64,000 nucleotides of DNA from Pseudomonas triticifolii (GCF_014358015.1 NZ_JACONV010000005.1:124001-188000), one strand, 5' to 3'; numbered from the stretch's first letter, positions 26,026-36,917 are shown. A program made the numbers and translations. Notes: generated by a model from the sequence alone, not told the origin.

Positions 26026-26486
26026 TTAGTTACTCGCTCAGGCTCGTCGGCTTGGAGTCCGTTGTCGTTTTTATCCCGTATACGCAGCAGCAGCGTATTT
26101 CTGCACCGCTACGCGTATTTGTAACAGTATGTGTTACACCGCTCAAAAACAACCGTTTCGGCAATTCGCTATCAGTCTGCGGTCACTTGACAACGGATTT
26201 TTTTCAGGAATCCAGCGTTCAGGCGGCAACGGATGCTCAGCGCGTGCGCCTATTCTCAGGAACCCGAATGCGTCGCACGACCACTCAGCGGTTTCTTGAT
26301 CAGCCGGGTGGCGAAATGGATGGATACCGCTCATCTGAAAGAGGGGGCGTGGTTGGAATCGGGTGTAACACCGTATTGGCGGGGCGAGAGGCTGTTGGAG
26401 ATGTTGCGGGGAGCCCGTTCCGTTTTTTCAAGTCTTGTCCTACAAGAACGCGCACGGCACTCTTGTCGATTTTGACCTTGCGGGAA
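26026..26486. other. Intergenic region, no gene recognised
   Basis: About 460 bp between the divergent MFS and apbE genes. An open frame runs through it into apbE but shows no family similarity or ribosome site. I looked for traces of nqr genes and saw none. It should contain both promoters. Confidence 0.5.
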
Positions 26487-27518
26487 ATGAGTTTGCGTTG
26501 GTTTGTAAAAATCGCAGGGTCGCTGGGGCTGTTGCTGTGCAGTGGTTGTGGTCAGGAACGAAGTCTGCAAAGTTTCGGCGGGCCTACGATGGGCAATCAC
26601 TATTCGGTGGTGTACGCGCATGAAGCGGGTCAGCCTGACGGTCAGGCGCTGCATCACGAAGTCGATGTGATTCTGGCCGAGGTCGATCAGCAGATGTCCC
26701 TCTGGCGCAGCGACTCGGAGCTTGCGCGTTTCAACGATCTGCCTGCCAGCAGTTGTCGAGCCATGCCGGAGTCGATCCTGACGCTGGTTCGCGTTGGTCA
26801 GGAACTCTCCCGCGAGAGCAACGGCGCCTTCGACATCACGGTCCTGCCGCTTATGGAGCTCTGGGGCCACGGACCCGATGTTCCTGATGGTCAGGCTGAG
26901 CAGACGCCCTCAAGGCAGCAACTGGATCGCACGTTGGTGGCTGTCGGTTATCGCGGCCTGCGTATCGACGGGCAACGGTTATGCAAAGACTTTGCGTTGC
27001 AGGTCGATCTCAACAGCATCGCCGCGGGCTATGCGGTGGATCGTATCGGTCAGCGTCTGGAAGCGCTCGGGGTGCACGATTATCAAGTGCAGCTCGCCGG
27101 TGAGCTGAAAACCCGTGGGCGCAAGCCGGATGGCTCTGCCTGGCGAGTGACGCTGGAAATTCCGCGCACAGATCGGCAGACGGAGCAGAAGGTCTTCGCT
27201 CTGGGCTCCTCCAGTGTGTCGACCTCAAGCGATCACACCCGCTTTTATGGCGGCGACAGGCACCAGGGCTCACGCACGCTGGATGCGCTCACCGGAATGC
27301 CCGTAGATCATGGTCTGGCCTCGGTGACGGTCGTTCATCCCTCGGCGGTGATGGCCGATGGTCTATCGTCGGTGTTGTTGATCATGGGCGCAGAACGTGG
27401 CTGGAATTATGCCCAAGAGCATCAAATTGCTGCTTTTTTTGTGATTCGTGCCGATAAGCGCTTTATCATTCGCACCAACGCGTCGTTCTACCGGCTCGTG
27501 ACGGAGCAGCCCAAGTAA
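26487..27518 (+). CDS. apbE: FAD:protein FMN transferase (ApbE family)
   Basis: A 343-residue periplasmic lipoprotein that attaches FMN to Thr of target proteins such as NqrB/NqrC or RnfD/RnfG. It has a signal peptide with lipobox LLLCSGC and the opening PTMGNHYSVV, with LNSIAAGYAVDRI in the core and STSSDHTRF near the C terminus (DALTGMPVDHGLASVTV). The start may be ATG 26487 or the TTG two codons later, which has better ribosome-site spacing. No flavinylation target is adjacent. Confidence 0.85.
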   Translation: MSLRWFVKIAGSLGLLLCSGCGQERSLQSFGGPTMGNHYSVVYAHEAGQPDGQALHHEVDVILAEVDQQMSLWRSDSELARFNDLPASSCRAMPESILTLVRVGQELSRESNGAFDITVLPLMELWGHGPDVPDGQAEQTPSRQQLDRTLVAVGYRGLRIDGQRLCKDFALQVDLNSIAAGYAVDRIGQRLEALGVHDYQVQLAGELKTRGRKPDGSAWRVTLEIPRTDRQTEQKVFALGSSSVSTSSDHTRFYGGDRHQGSRTLDALTGMPVDHGLASVTVVHPSAVMADGLSSVLLIMGAERGWNYAQEHQIAAFFVIRADKRFIIRTNASFYRLVTEQPK

Positions 27519-27653
27519 ATGCCGTACAGACAAAAGTGGCCTTCGACACGACCAAGGGTTAATGTTCGCCGCCTCGGCGCAGCGCTAGACTGCGCCGCGT
27601 GATTTAGCCAGAGATGCCAGAGTGGCGCCTCGGACTGTTCTAAAGGAGTACGC

Positions 27654-29048
27654 ATGGCTGTCTACAACTACGACGTGGTGGTACTGGGTTCCGGCCCGGC
27701 CGGAGAAGGCGCGGCAATGAACGCCGCCAAGGCAGGACGCAAGGTCGCCATGGTCGACAGCCGCCGGCAGGTGGGTGGCAACTGCACGCACCTGGGCACT
27801 ATCCCGTCCAAGGCATTGCGTCACTCGGTCAAGCAGATCATCCAGTTCAACACCAACCCCATGTTCCGGGCCATCGGTGAGCCGCGCTGGTTTTCGTTTC
27901 CCGATGTGTTGAAAAATGCGGAAATGGTCATCTCCAAGCAGGTCGCTTCGCGTACTGCCTACTACGCCCGCAACCGGGTCGATGTGTTCTTTGGAACGGG
28001 CAGTTTTGCCGACGAGAACAGCGTCAACGTGGTCTGCGCCAATGGCGTGGTGGAAAAGCTGGTCGCCAACCAGATCATCATCGCCACCGGCTCGCGTCCC
28101 TATCGCCCGGCAGACATCGATTTCAGCCACAAGCGTATTTATGACAGCGACACCATCCTCAGCCTGGGGCACACCCCGCGCAAGTTGATCATCTATGGCG
28201 CTGGCGTGATCGGCTGCGAATACGCGTCGATTTTCAGCGGCCTGGGCGTACTGGTCGAACTGGTGGACAACCGCGATCAACTGTTGAGCTTCCTCGATAG
28301 CGAGATCTCGCAGGCGCTGAGTTATCACTTCAGTAACAACAACGTGATGGTTCGCCATAACGAAGAGTACGAGAAGGTCGAAGGCCTGGATAACGGCGTG
28401 ATTCTGCACCTCAAATCCGGCAAGAAGATCAAGGCCGATGCCCTGCTGTGGTGTAACGGACGGACCGGCAATACCGACAAGCTGGGTCTGGAAAACATCG
28501 GCCTCAAGGCCAATGGTCGCGGCCAGATCGAGGTCGACGAAACCTACCGCACCAGTGTCGCCAGCGTGTATGGCGCAGGCGATGTGATCGGCTGGCCGAG
28601 CCTGGCCAGTGCGGCTTACGACCAGGGCCGCTCGGCGGCGGGCAGTGTGGTCGACAACGGCAGCTGGCGTTACGTCAACGACGTACCGACCGGGATCTAC
28701 ACCATTCCGGAGATCAGCTCGATCGGCAAGAACGAGCACGAGCTGACCCAGGCCAAGGTGCCATACGAAGTGGGCAAGGCGTTCTTCAAGGGCATGGCGC
28801 GTGCGCAGATTTCCGGCGAGCGGGTCGGGATGCTGAAAATCCTGTTCCACCGCGAAACGCTTGAGGTGCTGGGCGTGCACTGCTTCGGCGACCAGGCCTC
28901 GGAGATCGTGCATATCGGTCAGGCGATCATGAACCAGCCGGGCGAGGCCAACACGATGAAATACTTCGTGAACACCACGTTCAACTACCCGACCATGGCC
29001 GAAGCCTATCGGGTAGCTGCTTACGACGGCCTCAACCGGCTTTTTTAA
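27654..29048 (+). CDS. sthA: Soluble pyridine nucleotide transhydrogenase
   Basis: A 464-residue cytosolic flavoprotein that moves hydride between NADPH and NADH. The FAD loop [18 protein letters not shown] starts at residue 8, and the former redox-disulfide site reads [15 protein letters not shown], where one Cys is replaced as in all SthA. The NAD loop [15 protein letters not shown] and the C-terminal dimer domain are intact. An excellent ribosome site (AAAGGAGTACGC) precedes the start. Full length. Confidence 0.96.
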   Translation: MAVYNYDVVVLGSGPAGEGAAMNAAKAGRKVAMVDSRRQVGGNCTHLGTIPSKALRHSVKQIIQFNTNPMFRAIGEPRWFSFPDVLKNAEMVISKQVASRTAYYARNRVDVFFGTGSFADENSVNVVCANGVVEKLVANQIIIATGSRPYRPADIDFSHKRIYDSDTILSLGHTPRKLIIYGAGVIGCEYASIFSGLGVLVELVDNRDQLLSFLDSEISQALSYHFSNNNVMVRHNEEYEKVEGLDNGVILHLKSGKKIKADALLWCNGRTGNTDKLGLENIGLKANGRGQIEVDETYRTSVASVYGAGDVIGWPSLASAAYDQGRSAAGSVVDNGSWRYVNDVPTGIYTIPEISSIGKNEHELTQAKVPYEVGKAFFKGMARAQISGERVGMLKILFHRETLEVLGVHCFGDQASEIVHIGQAIMNQPGEANTMKYFVNTTFNYPTMAEAYRVAAYDGLNRLF

Positions 29049-29090
29049 GCGACTCCGGCCGGTGGCCTGAGCCGGCCGGGGCGACCGATT

Positions 29091-29813
29091 TCAGCGATTC
29101 CCGAGCGTGGCAGTGGCCAAACCGGGAAAGTCTGTAATCAGGCTGTCCACGCCGAAGTCAGCGAGCCTGCGCATCAGTGCAGGTTCGTTGACCGTCCATA
29201 CCGACACATGCAAACCCTGGCGCTGTGCTTTTTGCAGGCGCTCGGGGGTGCATAACGTCCAGTTCAACGCCAGAATCGTGCAGCCGTAGTTCTGAGCGAC
29301 CTTCAAAGGGTCGAGCCAGGCGTATTCGGCAACCAGTCCGCGCGAGATATCCGGTGTCAGCTCGGCAGCGGCGCGCAGCACTTCGCGGGAACTGGAGGTG
29401 ATGGTGACCTTGTCCAGCAAGCCGTGGCGCTGAGCCATCTCGCGAATCGCCAGCACGGTGTTCGAGGCTCGGGTGCGTGAGGCGCTCTTGACTTCCAGTT
29501 GCCAGTGCTCGAAATCGCATTTTTCGAACAGCTCTTCCAGACGCGGAATCGGACAGGGGTTCGCCCAGCCAGGTCCACCCTGGCGTGCATCGTAGGTCAC
29601 CAGATCGGCAGCATAGTGTTCGTTGACCTTGCCGCGCCGGTCGGTGGTGCGTTTGAGGGTCGGGTCGTGGATGACCATCAGCTCCCCGTCGCGTGACAGG
29701 TGCAGGTCTAGCTCGCAACGACGCACGCCGTGTTTAAGGCACTCCTGAAAGCTGGTCAGGGTGTTTTCCGGTGCTTCGCCCTTGGCGCCGCGGTGGCCGT
29801 AGATAAGGGTCAC
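29091..29813 (-). CDS. Glycerophosphodiester phosphodiesterase
   Basis: A 240-residue cytosolic GDPD that cleaves glycerophosphodiesters to glycerol 3-phosphate and an alcohol. The active-site opening IYGHRGAKGEAPENTLTSF carries His-Arg-Gly and Glu-Asn-Thr, then ELDLHLSRDGELMVIHDPTLKRTT gives the second His. There is no signal peptide, so it is UgpQ-like. GTG start at 29813 has AGGAG about 6 bp upstream. It converges on sthA with a 42-bp gap. Confidence 0.88.
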   Translation of the reverse strand: MTLIYGHRGAKGEAPENTLTSFQECLKHGVRRCELDLHLSRDGELMVIHDPTLKRTTDRRGKVNEHYAADLVTYDARQGGPGWANPCPIPRLEELFEKCDFEHWQLEVKSASRTRASNTVLAIREMAQRHGLLDKVTITSSSREVLRAAAELTPDISRGLVAEYAWLDPLKVAQNYGCTILALNWTLCTPERLQKAQRQGLHVSVWTVNEPALMRRLADFGVDSLITDFPGLATATLGNR

Positions 29814-29868
29814 GTTTACTCCTGGCCTCTAAGGCCCCAACTACTTGTGTGATCGGATGAGGGGTTGA

Positions 29869-30456
29869 TCATGAGCCAGAGGGCTGGCCTCGCTCCAGTG
29901 CCTGGCGACGTTGCTGCGCCTGACGCTGCAGAACATGGCGGGCGATCAGCTGTCGCTGGGCGTCGGGCAACTGCACGAACTCGACCCAGGTCTCGAACCC
30001 GCCTTCGGCAGCCGGATCGCTCTGCGTCACCCTGGCGTGCAGCATCAGGCCCGATGCTTGTGGCATGAGGACCATCTTGATCGACAGTTCTTCGCCCACC
30101 GTATAATTTTGCAACGAATTGAACTGCATCCCGCCTTCGGACAGTTTTACCGGTTGCGGGCGGCCCAGCTTGCCCAGTGCCGTGTGCGCAACCACCTGGC
30201 CCAGCAGGTCGATGCGCTTGTTCAGTGACTTGAGAAAGCTGTTGAGTACGCGGTCGCGCTCGTCGAGCTGACGCAGCAAGTGCTGGGATTCGAACTCGCT
30301 CACATGCAGCTCGCTGAGCAGGTCGAACAGCGCCGAGGTCTCTTTCATCGCCTCGTGGCTGGCACTCTCGGCTGCGGACAGCGGGTTAATTTCCAGTGCG
30401 ACGCTGGCATCGATACGGTAGTATTCGCGGCGTTCTGCTTCATCTAATGTCGACAT
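29869..30456 (-). CDS. PilZ-domain protein
   Basis: A 195-residue protein with the c-di-GMP binding pattern split by a helical insert. RREYYR lies at residues 9-14, and LSEGGMQF (the D/N-x-S-x-x-G site, with E for the usual residue) at approximately 107-114. A coiled-coil-like stretch lies between them (residues 38-90). It may report c-di-GMP to the envelope or motility machinery. It lies between GDPD and lolC and points away from lolC. Confidence 0.7.
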   Translation of the reverse strand: MSTLDEAERREYYRIDASVALEINPLSAAESASHEAMKETSALFDLLSELHVSEFESQHLLRQLDERDRVLNSFLKSLNKRIDLLGQVVAHTALGKLGRPQPVKLSEGGMQFNSLQNYTVGEELSIKMVLMPQASGLMLHARVTQSDPAAEGGFETWVEFVQLPDAQRQLIARHVLQRQAQQRRQALERGQPSGS

Positions 30457-30558
30457 GGCGAACCCATGGTAGCGGCGGTGGTCAGAGAGTCTCGAGTGTA
30501 AAGCTGCACGTCAAGGCCCGCCACACGGACGTCCTCATTCCTGCGAACAAAGCCCCTA

Positions 30559-31809
30559 ATGTTCAGACCTCTTTTTGTATTCATCGGCACGCGCTACACA
30601 CGTGCAAAACGACGTAACCATTTTGTTTCCTTCATTTCCCTGACTTCCATGATTGGCCTGGCGCTTGGCGTTGTGGTGATGATAGTCGTGTTATCGGTCA
30701 TGAATGGTTTCGATCACGAAATGCGTACCCGCGTGCTTGGCATGGTGCCGCACGCCACCATCGAGTCCGGTGATCCGATTACCGACTGGAAGGCGCTGGC
30801 CGCCAAGGTTCAAGAGAACCGGGAGGTGCTGGCGGTTGCGCCGTTCACCCAGATGCAGGGCCTGCTGACGCATGATGGCAAGGTGCAGAAGGTGCTGCTC
30901 AACGGTATCGATCCGGCTCAGGAACGTAATGTGTCGATCATCGACCATTTCATCCAGCAAGGTCAGCTCGACAGCCTGTCGCCGGGCAGCTTCGGCATCA
31001 TGATCGGCGACAAGGCTGCCGCCAAGCTGGGCGTTGGCGTGGGAGACAAGCTGACCTTCGTTGCTCCCGAGGTGACGGTCACGCCAGCGGGTATGTTCCC
31101 GCGCATGAAGCGTTTCGAGGTCACAGGCATCTTTCACGTGGGCGCCGGCGAGATCGACGGCTACCTGGGCCTGACCAATCTTGATGATCTGGCGCGCCTG
31201 CATCGCTGGAAGCCCAATCAGGTTCAGGGCTTGCGTCTCAAGTTCGACGACCTGTTCGCCGCCCCTCGCACATCGTGGGAAATCGCTCAGAAACTGGGCG
31301 AAAACAATTTCTACGCACGTGACTGGACTCGCACTCACGGCAACCTGTACCAGGCGATCCGCATGGAAAAAGCCATGATCGGCCTGCTGCTGTTGCTGAT
31401 CGTGGCCGTGGCGGCGTTCAACATCATTTCCACGCTGGTGATGGTGGTCAACGACAAGAAGGGCGATATCGCCATCCTGCGCACGCTGGGCTCCACACCT
31501 CGCCAGATCATGGCGATCTTCATGGTGCAGGGCACGGTGATTGGCGTCGTGGGCACGCTGATCGGCGCAGCGCTGGGGATCCTGGCCGCACTCAATGTCA
31601 GTGCAGCGATAGCGGCGCTCGAAGGGCTGATCGGTCATAAGTTTCTCAATGCCGACGTCTATTTCATTGATTACCTGCCTTCGCAACTGATGGCCCAGGA
31701 CGTGTTCCAGGTCTGCGGTGCGGCGTTGGTCCTGAGTTTCCTCGCCACCTTGTATCCCGCCTGGCGTGCTGCGCGCACCCAGCCGGCGGAGGCGTTACGT
31801 TATGAGTGA
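30559..31809 (+). CDS. lolC: Lipoprotein-releasing ABC transporter permease LolC
   Basis: A 416-residue inner-membrane permease of the LolCDE complex, which extracts lipoproteins to LolA. One N-terminal helix ([25 protein letters not shown], approximately 28-50), a large periplasmic domain, then three C-terminal helices with the [15 protein letters not shown] coupling region. It overlaps lolD by 8 bp. It shares the same opening pattern (MFRPL...YTRAKRR) as lolE downstream, so the two are paralogues. The ribosome site is weak. Confidence 0.9.
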   Translation: MFRPLFVFIGTRYTRAKRRNHFVSFISLTSMIGLALGVVVMIVVLSVMNGFDHEMRTRVLGMVPHATIESGDPITDWKALAAKVQENREVLAVAPFTQMQGLLTHDGKVQKVLLNGIDPAQERNVSIIDHFIQQGQLDSLSPGSFGIMIGDKAAAKLGVGVGDKLTFVAPEVTVTPAGMFPRMKRFEVTGIFHVGAGEIDGYLGLTNLDDLARLHRWKPNQVQGLRLKFDDLFAAPRTSWEIAQKLGENNFYARDWTRTHGNLYQAIRMEKAMIGLLLLLIVAVAAFNIISTLVMVVNDKKGDIAILRTLGSTPRQIMAIFMVQGTVIGVVGTLIGAALGILAALNVSAAIAALEGLIGHKFLNADVYFIDYLPSQLMAQDVFQVCGAALVLSFLATLYPAWRAARTQPAEALRYE

Positions 31810-32500
31810 GTCGGGCATGTCTGATAAAGCTGTATTGAGTTGCCGCAACCTGGGTAAATCCTACGAGGAAGGCCCGGAGTCAGTGGTCGTATTGTCCGGT
31901 CTGCAACTGGAGTTGTATCCCGGTGAGCGCATCGCCATCGTCGGCAGTTCGGGTTCGGGCAAAAGTACCCTGCTCAATCTGTTGGGTGGCCTGGACACGC
32001 CGTCGCAAGGCAGCGTCTGGCTGGCGGGCGAGGAGTTGTCGGCACTTGGCGAGAAGGCCCGCGGTCTGCTGCGCAACCGGGCACTGGGTTTCGTCTATCA
32101 GTTTCACCATCTGCTGCCTGAGTTCACTGCACTGGAAAACGTCTGCATGCCGCTGTTGATCGGCCGCACGGCGATTCCCGAGGCTCGCAAACGCGCCACG
32201 GCATTACTGGAGCGTGTGGGGCTGGGCCATCGTCTGGCGCACAAGCCGTCCGAGCTGTCCGGTGGTGAGCGTCAGCGCGTGGCGATCGCCCGTGCGCTGG
32301 TCAACCAGCCGGGTCTGGTGATGCTCGATGAGCCAACCGGTAACCTCGACCATCACACCGCTCAGGGCATTCAGGACCTGATGCGGGAACTGAGCACCTC
32401 GTCGCGTACGGCCTTCCTGGTGGTGACTCACGACATGAGCCTGGCCAGGCAGATGGACCGCGTGCTGCGTCTGGAAGACGGTCGCCTCGTCGAGGCTTGA
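31802..32500 (+). CDS. lolD: Lipoprotein-releasing ABC ATPase LolD
   Basis: A 232-residue cytosolic ATPase that powers LolCE. Walker [10 protein letters not shown], the Q-loop FVYQFHHLL (with the LolD-typical FHHLLPEF), signature [15 protein letters not shown] and Walker [12 protein letters not shown] are all intact. The start at 31802 overlaps the lolC stop and has GGAGG 10 bp upstream; ATG 31817 is an alternative. Confidence 0.95.
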   Translation: MSESGMSDKAVLSCRNLGKSYEEGPESVVVLSGLQLELYPGERIAIVGSSGSGKSTLLNLLGGLDTPSQGSVWLAGEELSALGEKARGLLRNRALGFVYQFHHLLPEFTALENVCMPLLIGRTAIPEARKRATALLERVGLGHRLAHKPSELSGGERQRVAIARALVNQPGLVMLDEPTGNLDHHTAQGIQDLMRELSTSSRTAFLVVTHDMSLARQMDRVLRLEDGRLVEA

Positions 32501-32562
32501 TTGACCTGACCCGGCGCAAGTCATCGCGCCGGGTTCTCTATTTTTTCTACGGTGCTCCGCGA

Positions 32563-33807
32563 ATGTTCAGACCGTTACCCATCTTCATCGGCATGCGCTA
32601 CACCCGCGCCAAACGCCGCAAAAGCTTCATTTCGTTCATCTCGATGACTTCGATGATCGGTCTGGCACTGGGTGTGCTGGCGATGATCGTGGTGCTGTCG
32701 GTGATGAACGGTTTCCAGCGGGAAATGAGCTCGCGGATTCTCGGCATGGTGCCCCATGCGGTCATCGCCGGTACCACGCCGGTGAGTGACTGGAAGCCGT
32801 TGGCCGCTGCTGCGCTGAAGAATCCCGAGGTGACTGCTGCCGTGCCGTTTACCGACATGGAAGGCATGCTGTCCTACAAGGGCTCGATGCAGCCGATCCA
32901 GATCAGCGGTGTCGATCCGGCGCTTGAGCACGAGGTGTCGATTGTCACCCGGCACATCACACGCGGCAGTATTGAGGACCTCAAGCCTGGCGAATTCGGC
33001 GTGGTGCTGGGCGATCTCACCGCACGCCGGTTTCGCCTGAGCATCGGTGACAAGCTGACCCTGATCGTGCCTGAGGTCAGCAGCGCACCGGGCGGCATCA
33101 CGCCGCGTCTGCAGCGTCTGACCGTGGTGGGTGTGTTCAAGGTCGGTGCAGAGCTGGACGGCTCCATGGCGTTGATCAACATCGCCGACGCCGCGCAAAT
33201 GCAACGTTGGCAGCCCGATCAGGTTCAGGGCGTGCGGCTGGCCCTGAAGGATCTTTACAAGGCACCTCAGGTGTCGAGCGCCATTGCTGGCAGTCTGGGC
33301 GATGGTTACCGCGCCGATGACTGGACGCACACCCAGGGCAGTCTGTTCAGTGCCATGAAAATGGAAAAGACCATGATCGGTCTGCTGTTGTTGATGATCG
33401 TGGCAGTGGCGGCGTTCAACATCATCGCCACGCTGATCATGGTGGTTAACGACAAGGGCGCGGACATCGCCATCTTGCGCACCATTGGTGCCACGCCCAG
33501 GCAGATCATGGCGATTTTCATGGTGCAGGGCACCGTCATCGGTATTGTCGGCACGCTGATCGGCGGCGTCCTGGGCATCATCGCGGCGCTGAACGTCAGC
33601 AGTATGGTGGGCTGGGTCGAGCGGGTTACCGGTCAGCACATCTTCAGTTCCGACGTGTACTTCATCAGTAACCTGCCGTCCGAGTTGCAGGGTGGCGATG
33701 TGCTTCTGATCTGCAGCGCCGGTTTCATTCTGAGCTTTCTCGCCACGGTCTATCCGGCCTGGCGTGCGGCGCAGATCCAGCCTGCGCATGCCTTGCGTTA
33801 CGAGTGA
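32563..33807 (+). CDS. lolE: Lipoprotein-releasing ABC transporter permease LolE
   Basis: A 414-residue second permease of LolCDE. The topology matches lolC and many stretches are identical, notably the region around [15 protein letters not shown] and the start [19 protein letters not shown]. The start at 32563 fits the alignment with lolC. A terminator follows. Calling one paralogue C and the other E rests on gene order. Confidence 0.88.
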   Translation: MFRPLPIFIGMRYTRAKRRKSFISFISMTSMIGLALGVLAMIVVLSVMNGFQREMSSRILGMVPHAVIAGTTPVSDWKPLAAAALKNPEVTAAVPFTDMEGMLSYKGSMQPIQISGVDPALEHEVSIVTRHITRGSIEDLKPGEFGVVLGDLTARRFRLSIGDKLTLIVPEVSSAPGGITPRLQRLTVVGVFKVGAELDGSMALINIADAAQMQRWQPDQVQGVRLALKDLYKAPQVSSAIAGSLGDGYRADDWTHTQGSLFSAMKMEKTMIGLLLLMIVAVAAFNIIATLIMVVNDKGADIAILRTIGATPRQIMAIFMVQGTVIGIVGTLIGGVLGIIAALNVSSMVGWVERVTGQHIFSSDVYFISNLPSELQGGDVLLICSAGFILSFLATVYPAWRAAQIQPAHALRYE

Positions 33808-33826
33808 CCTGAGCCCTGTCACATCA

Positions 33827-33867
33827 AGCCGTTGCCGACCTTGAGAGGGTTTGCAGCGGCTTTTTTG
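33827..33867 (+). terminator. lolCDE terminator
   Basis: AGCCGTTGC (33827-33835) pairs with GCAGCGGCT (33853-33861), one wobble, followed by six T residues. Confidence 0.65.
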
Positions 33868-33870
33868 TCA

Positions 33871-35232
33871 TCAGGCGGGCAGTTCGATCAGGAACCGCGT
33901 GACGCCCGCGGCCGACTCGCACTGGATCGTTCCGCCATGGGCGTTGACGATCGAGCGGGTAATCGCCAGGCCCAGTCCTGCATGCTCGCTGCTTTCCTGT
34001 CTGGCAGGATCCGCGCGATAAAAACGGTCGAACAGGCGCGGCAATGCATCCGCTGCGATGTCGGTGCCAGTGTTTTCGATGCTCAGCGCGACACCTGATG
34101 GCGAGCTGCTCACGGTTATCTTCACGTAGCCACCTGAGCCTGTGAAACGCAGGGCGTTGTCCAGCAGATTGGACAGCACGCGACGCAACAGCGGGCCGTC
34201 ACCGCGCAGGGTGGCCTGACCCTCTCGCGACAGGCAGACCTCTGCTTCTTCAGCCAGCGGGGCGAAGAATTCCAGCACCGCATCGACCTCGTTTTCCAGT
34301 TGCAGCGCCTGCCGGGCCGGTCGCAGCAGGCCGTGCTCGGCCTTGGCCAGAAACAGCATGTCATTGACCATCTGCGCCATGCCTTGCAGCTCCTCCAGGT
34401 TGCCTGTCAGCGCCTCACGATATTCCTCGAGCGTGCGCGGGCGGGTGAGGGTGACCTGAGTCTGGGTCAGCAGGTTGGACAGCGGTGTACGCAGTTCATG
34501 GGCGATATCGGCCGAAAACGCTGACAGGCGCTGGAAGCCGTCCTCCAGCCGACCGAGCATGGCGTTGAACGCACGGGTCAGTTCTGCCAGTTCCTTGGGC
34601 ATGTCCTGCTCCGGGAGGCGTGCCGTCAGTGAACGAGTCGAGATGCTGGCGGCCACCGTGCTCATTCGGTGCAAGGGTTTGAGCCCGCTGCGTGTGGCCC
34701 AGGCGCCGAGCAGGGCGGTGGCCAGTGCCGACAGGCCGACGGTCAGCCAGATCAGATGCTGCATGCGCTGGAGAAAGTGCTGGTGATGGGTGATATCCAG
34801 CATCAGGGTCACACTGGGCGAGGACGCGGTCTGCCCGCGCAGCGAAGCGGTGAGGCTGCGGTAGGCAACCTGCTCATCGCTCAAGGTGTGCAGCCCGTCT
34901 TCGGGTGGAGGCGACGCCGCCAGGTTATAGAACCAGGCCTGACCGTCGGGCCCAGTGATACGCAGGGTCAGATCCGGCTGGTGCCCCAGGTCGGCCAGCA
35001 GACTGGCCTTGCGTTCATCGAAGGCCTGTCGGGTTTCGACGCCTTGCAGGGTGCTTCGCAGGTTGGCGAGCCTTGCTTCGAGCAATTGCTGGTCCAGCTC
35101 GACAAAATGCACTTCGCTGGCATGGTTGAACAGAATGCCGGCGGTCAGCGAAACCGCTGCTGTACAGGCGGCAAACAGCAGTGCCAGACGATTGCGTAAC
35201 GAGAGCATGCCGAACGGGCGACGAAGGTTCAC
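33871..35232 (-). CDS. copS: Heavy-metal sensor histidine kinase CopS
   Basis: A 453-residue membrane kinase. It has an N-terminal transmembrane helix (residues approximately 10-30), a periplasmic sensor, a second helix near 165-185 and a HAMP domain. The HisKA box reads [17 protein letters not shown], and the N box [13 protein letters not shown], with a C-terminal catalytic domain. It belongs to the CusS/CopS/IrlS family, which sense periplasmic Cu or other metals. The GTG start overlaps the copR stop (GTGA). The name is by family, by gene order recalled from PA2809-PA2810, and by the CopR-type box upstream. Confidence 0.78.
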   Translation of the reverse strand: MNLRRPFGMLSLRNRLALLFAACTAAVSLTAGILFNHASEVHFVELDQQLLEARLANLRSTLQGVETRQAFDERKASLLADLGHQPDLTLRITGPDGQAWFYNLAASPPPEDGLHTLSDEQVAYRSLTASLRGQTASSPSVTLMLDITHHQHFLQRMQHLIWLTVGLSALATALLGAWATRSGLKPLHRMSTVAASISTRSLTARLPEQDMPKELAELTRAFNAMLGRLEDGFQRLSAFSADIAHELRTPLSNLLTQTQVTLTRPRTLEEYREALTGNLEELQGMAQMVNDMLFLAKAEHGLLRPARQALQLENEVDAVLEFFAPLAEEAEVCLSREGQATLRGDGPLLRRVLSNLLDNALRFTGSGGYVKITVSSSPSGVALSIENTGTDIAADALPRLFDRFYRADPARQESSEHAGLGLAITRSIVNAHGGTIQCESAAGVTRFLIELPA

Positions 35233-35909
35233 AGCGCGCGCTCTTCAAGCACGTAGCCCATACCGCGTACCGTATGGATGAGTTTGTCGGAAAAGTCGTC
35301 ATCAATCTTGAACCGTAGGCGGCGGATGGCGACTTCGATGATGTTGGTGTCGCTGTCAAAGTTCATCCCCCAGACCTGCGACGCCAGCAACGATTTGGGT
35401 AGCACTTCGCCCTGACGACGCAAAAGCAACTCCAGCAACGTGAACTCCTTGGCAGTCAGGACAATGCGCCGACCACTGCGCTCCACCTCACGCCGCATCA
35501 GGTCCAGACGCAGGTCCGCGATCTGCAGATGAGTCTCGGCAGGGGCGTTTGCGCTTCGGCGCAGCAGGCTGCGCACTCTGGCCAGCAGTTCCGAGAACGC
35601 GAAGGGTTTGATCAGGTAATCATCGGCCCCCAGCTCCAGACCCTGCACACGATCTTCGATAGCGTCCCGGGCGGTCAAGAAGAGTACGGGCATGCTCAGC
35701 CCGGCGGCGCGTACGCTGCCCAGAATGGTCCAGCCGTCGCAGTCCGGCAGCATGACGTCGAGAATCAGCAGCGCATGATCGCCACTCAGCGCGCGACGCT
35801 GCCCGGTCTCGCCGTCGGCGACCCATTCGGCTTCGAAACCGGCCTCGTTCAACCCTTGGCGCAGAAACTGGCCGGTTCTGGGCTGGTCTTCAACGATCAG
35901 TAATTTCAT
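35229..35909 (-). CDS. copR: Heavy-metal response regulator CopR
   Basis: A 226-residue OmpR-family regulator. It has a receiver domain with phosphoacceptor Asp51 ([13 protein letters not shown]) and Lys in LIKPF, and a C-terminal winged helix ([27 protein letters not shown]). Phosphorylated by CopS, it should activate metal-resistance genes. Start at ATG 35909 ([12 protein letters not shown]). A CTGACA-N5-GTAAT site lies 66 bp upstream of its start. No copper efflux genes are adjacent, so its targets are elsewhere. Confidence 0.8.
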   Translation of the reverse strand: MKLLIVEDQPRTGQFLRQGLNEAGFEAEWVADGETGQRRALSGDHALLILDVMLPDCDGWTILGSVRAAGLSMPVLFLTARDAIEDRVQGLELGADDYLIKPFAFSELLARVRSLLRRSANAPAETHLQIADLRLDLMRREVERSGRRIVLTAKEFTLLELLLRRQGEVLPKSLLASQVWGMNFDSDTNIIEVAIRRLRFKIDDDFSDKLIHTVRGMGYVLEERAL

Positions 35910-35974
35910 GGGCAGTGTCGGATATCCCTTGCAAGGCAAGCTTTATAACGCACGCGGCGACCAGTCGGGTGAAG

Positions 35975-35990
35975 CTGACAGGACTGTAAT
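35975..35990 (+). promoter_or_regulatory. CopR-type operator (cop box)
   Basis: CTGACAGGACTGTAAT matches the reported P. aeruginosa CopR consensus CTGACA-N5-GTAAT exactly. It sits in the approximately 177-bp gap between the divergent copR and queF genes, 66 bp from the copR start and 97 bp from the queF start. It probably autoregulates copRS, and could affect queF. Confidence 0.6.
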
Positions 35991-36086
35991 GCGGCCGCCG
36001 GTGCGAGCTGTGCAGGAGATTGTCGCTGAAAGCGTTGCGCAAACCCTATAAACTCGCCCGCGTTAATTCATGATCCAGGTATCGCC

Positions 36087-36917
36087 ATGCATCCCGCAGC
36101 CGAACACTCGCCGCTGGGCAAGTCCAGTGAGTACATTGCCACCTATACGCCTTCCTTGTTGTTTCCGATTCCGCGGGCTGCGAAGTGGGCCGAACTGGGG
36201 CTGACAGCCGAAACGCTGCCGTATCAGGGTGTCGATTTCTGGAATTGCTATGAGCTGTCGTGGTTGCTGCCGTCCGGCAAGCCGGTCGTGGCAATTGCCG
36301 AATTCAGCATTCCCGCTGACTCGCCGAACATCATCGAGTCGAAGTCGTTCAAGCTGTACCTCAACTCACTGAACCAGACCGCGTTCGACACACGTGAGCA
36401 AGTGCAGGTCACGCTGGAAAAAGACCTGTCTGCTGCGGCCGGAAAGCCGGTTGGCGTGCGCATTCGTAGCCTCGACGAAGTCGAGCGTGAAGGCGTCGCG
36501 GCGTTGCCGGGTGTGTGCATTGATGATCTGGACATCAGTGTCAGCAGTTACGACAGGCCACAACCGGAACTGCTGCGATGCGACACGTCGCGCGTCGTTG
36601 AGGAGCGCGTTTACAGTCATCTGCTCAAATCGAACTGCCCGGTCACCAGCCAGCCAGACTGGGGCAGCGTGGTGGTTGAGTACCGTGGTGCCGCGCTGGA
36701 CCCTGCCAGCCTGTTGGCCTACATCGTCAGCTTCCGTCAGCATTCTGACTTCCATGAGCAATGTGTGGAGCGGATTTTCCTCGACCTGCAGCGATTGCTC
36801 AAACCGGAAAAACTGACCGTGTATGCACGCTATGTGCGGCGCGGGGGGCTGGACATCAATCCGTACCGCAGTACGGAAGCGCTCAATGTGAATAACGGCA
36901 GGCTGGCGCGGCAGTAA
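36087..36917 (+). CDS. queF: NADPH-dependent 7-cyano-7-deazaguanine reductase QueF
   Basis: A 276-residue bimodular QueF that reduces preQ0 to preQ1 in queuosine synthesis, in the cytosol. The NADPH/QueF motif [15 protein letters not shown] lies at approximately residues 89-103, and the catalytic Cys in [13 protein letters not shown] near 190. The length is typical of the proteobacterial two-module form. Divergent from copR. Confidence 0.95.
   Translation: MHPAAEHSPLGKSSEYIATYTPSLLFPIPRAAKWAELGLTAETLPYQGVDFWNCYELSWLLPSGKPVVAIAEFSIPADSPNIIESKSFKLYLNSLNQTAFDTREQVQVTLEKDLSAAAGKPVGVRIRSLDEVEREGVAALPGVCIDDLDISVSSYDRPQPELLRCDTSRVVEERVYSHLLKSNCPVTSQPDWGSVVVEYRGAALDPASLLAYIVSFRQHSDFHEQCVERIFLDLQRLLKPEKLTVYARYVRRGGLDINPYRSTEALNVNNGRLARQ

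Noticed and set aside
26026..26486. Search for residual nqr sequence before apbE
   Set aside because: No recognisable NqrA-F peptide was seen in any frame.
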